Source: Trochalopteron elliotii (taxonomy: Eukaryota > Chordata > Aves > Passeriformes > Leiothrichidae). From it: a DNA stretch of 64,000 bases. A program made the translations under genes and the position numbers. Under the pieces are notes generated by a model. That model was given only the letters and a program-made list of their open reading frames with translations, did not search any database and had not been told where the DNA came from. Of this stretch, positions 62,086-64,000 are shown piece by piece; within the stretch, counting starts at the first letter, position 1; each line of letters begins with the position of its first letter. The stretch lies in the NCBI GenBank assembly GCA_024734555.1, contig JANPWX010019351.1:221644-285643 (forward strand), written 5' to 3'.

Positions 62086-63934
62086 TAAGTATTTATGGCT
62101 GGTCATGATCCTTTGGTATGTGCTTTCTCATGCAGATATTAAGGTCGAACAGCAGTCACAATTATTCACACTTAGCTTATCAGAGAATCAGTGTGCAAAC
62201 ATTACTGGATATGTTCTCTAGTAATGTAACATGATACATGGAAATTTCTACACCAAAGTCATTCATTCATTTAAACAATTGTTCCTATAATTCTTTTTTA
62301 GAAATGGAAGATAACCTCCAGCACTAACAGAAACAAAAATATGTTATTTGCTAGGACTGACTAATTACCTTAATTCATTCAAGCTGTCAACTGTTTTCTT
62401 ACATTCCCTGAGTATTCTCCTTTTGCTTCAGAGGGAGAGCATAAAGAGAGCCTTAAAAATAATACATTTTTCAATGGTCAAATTTCTCCAACACATGTAA
62501 GCTGTATCAATTATAGCACTGAAATAAATACATGTCAATAGTCAAAATTTTTTTCTCTACCAATTCCTAGCTAGAATGTCAGATTTGCTTTCTATTAACA
62601 AAACAAAACAAAACAAACAAGCCCACCAACATACATATATCGAACAACCATGTTAAAACTCACCTTGTGTAAATACCTAATGACTTTATTATCTAAACAG
62701 CTAAATTCAAATGGTAACTACAAGATTTTGTTTAAAATAAAATTGTTTATAGGTTGCCTCTCTTAAATAATAAAAAGCTATGTTTATCTCCCCCTCTGCT
62801 ACTCTCTCGAATAATTTGTGTATTCTTTTTTTAATTCTTTAGAGAATGCCAAAAGAAACAGAGAGATATTGTACATATAAAACCTCTCTTCTGTTTCTAT
62901 CACCAAACTAAGTGACACATATTTTGTGGCAAACTTAAGGACCTTAATCCCACAGTCATTAATAATATAGACAATGAGATGGCAAATAATTTTTTTTCCC
63001 CCAGTTCTTTAATCTCTTCTTGCTTTAGTTTGTGGAGAGAAATTCCTTGCAACGTAACAGAAGTCTTCATTTTCTTTCTCTATACTGCATTTACTTGTTC
63101 TTAGAAATGCATTGCATAGTTAGACTACAGAGAAAAAATCAGGCTGTCTCCTGCATGCAATAACTCTGGAATCAAACCACTAGAAATTCATGTGGAGATA
63201 CACTTCAGCTGTTTGTACAGAAACTGAAAGCCTTGGAAAATGGCCAATAAAACACAAAAGAGAGGAAGTTTACAAGCCCATCCCTTCCAGATCTGAACTG
63301 CTTGTTTGTTGTTGTTACATTTTGTACAGCAATAAAAGTGTCATAAGACAATGACTTCAGTTAATTAGGCTGAAATACTGACATATCCAGCAAGCCCTGA
63401 ATGCTCAGATTCACCCAGTATTCACAATAATCTGATGGGAAAGGACTTAGTAACTGCTATTACAAAATCAGTACTTTCCAAGCTATAAGTTGTAAAATCT
63501 TATATGAACTGTTCTTATTTGATGACCTACAATTCAAAGCAGAATAACATATATTGCTAAATTGAAATCAAAAGAAATTGAATTTTTTTAAAAGAAACAG
63601 CAAGATAATCCAAAACAGAGAAGAAATACATTTCCTTTGAATGATTTTTCAAACTTCTTCTCATCACTAAAAGAGAAAAATTCTATGGTATTGAAAGTTG
63701 GCTTAAAATTAAAGAAATAAAAACGAAATTAGAGCAAGCCAAGAAAATAACAACAAGTTATTCATAGTAGGCACTCATGCCCCCTATTTTCTATGTCAAT
63801 GTCAATAATATATGTATTTATATTAGCTATATTATAAATCCACTACTAAAGAAGAGTAAACTTTTGAATCCTTACTGGAAAGTGAGGATTAATTAATCAA
63901 TTATTCTTGTCTTGTGTAAATGACACAAGTTAGA
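62086..63934. other. AT-rich spacer
   Basis: A short AAAAC repeat lies at about 62,600-62,622. Nothing else is recognised. Confidence 0.5.
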
Positions 63935-64000
63935 TCTTGCAATGCATGATTGATGCTTTCAAAGTTTTATATGTATTTTATTTATTTTGTGTTGGTATGT
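63935..64000 (-). mobile_element. Start of a third copy of the nested-type LTR, cut by window edge
   Basis: From TCTTGCAATGCATGATTGAT onward the 66 bases match the plus-strand left end of the LTR at 11,651 almost exactly, differing in the second base (TC for TG). The orientation is the same as copy 1. Its other end lies outside the window. Confidence 0.9.

Overview
The window looks like a gene-poor, AT-rich stretch of a bird genome, most likely a passerine. It carries several CR1 LINE fragments in both orientations (endonuclease and reverse-transcriptase remnants, and 3' ends with ATTCTGTG-like octamers) and many avian-type solo LTRs. I see no bacterial gene organisation, no operon and no long conserved gene. 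Family assignments come from recognising sequence, not from a database search. Almost every open frame here is short and chance-like.

Layout. 1-4.0 kb is AT-rich DNA with one candidate host feature: an 82-codon open frame on the minus strand (3,348-3,596) that opens right after a splice-acceptor-like site and ends in a stop, as a last coding exon would. I cannot name the gene. A solo LTR with a perfect 5-bp target duplication lies at 4,000-4,676. At 9.1-9.9 kb an LTR has grown a 40-bp minisatellite inside itself. At 10.4-12.6 kb lies a broken minus-strand CR1 with an LTR nested in it (6-bp duplication). A perfect 33-bp inverted repeat sits at 16.7 kb. Further LTRs or LTR-like blocks are at 14.3-15.1, 17.4-18.0, 24.9-25.3, 28.6-29.6, 37.1, 40.4-40.8 and 44.8-45.25 kb.

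41.6-43.4 kb is a compositional misfit: pyrimidine-rich runs, then degenerate tandem units, then a perfect 75-bp duplication. CR1 fragments recur at 30.6, 37.6-38.2, 45.7-46.4, 57.8-58.1 and 61.3 kb. At 51.0-52.7 kb a large minus-strand LTR with a perfect 5-bp duplication is itself interrupted by a second copy of the LTR seen inside the 12-kb CR1. A third copy begins at 63,935 and runs off the right edge. Long stretches between these (18.1-24.9, 25.3-28.6, 30.8-37.0, 46.6-51.0, 52.7-57.8 and 58.2-61.3 kb) show nothing but AT-rich unique sequence and small simple repeats.

No set of genes works together here. What can be read is a layered history: old CR1 copies, then LTR insertions, then younger LTRs nested in both, with local tandem and palindromic duplications on top. 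I found no undescribed multi-gene system. The observations most worth following are the candidate terminal exon, the inverted repeat at 16.7 kb and the LTR-born minisatellite.
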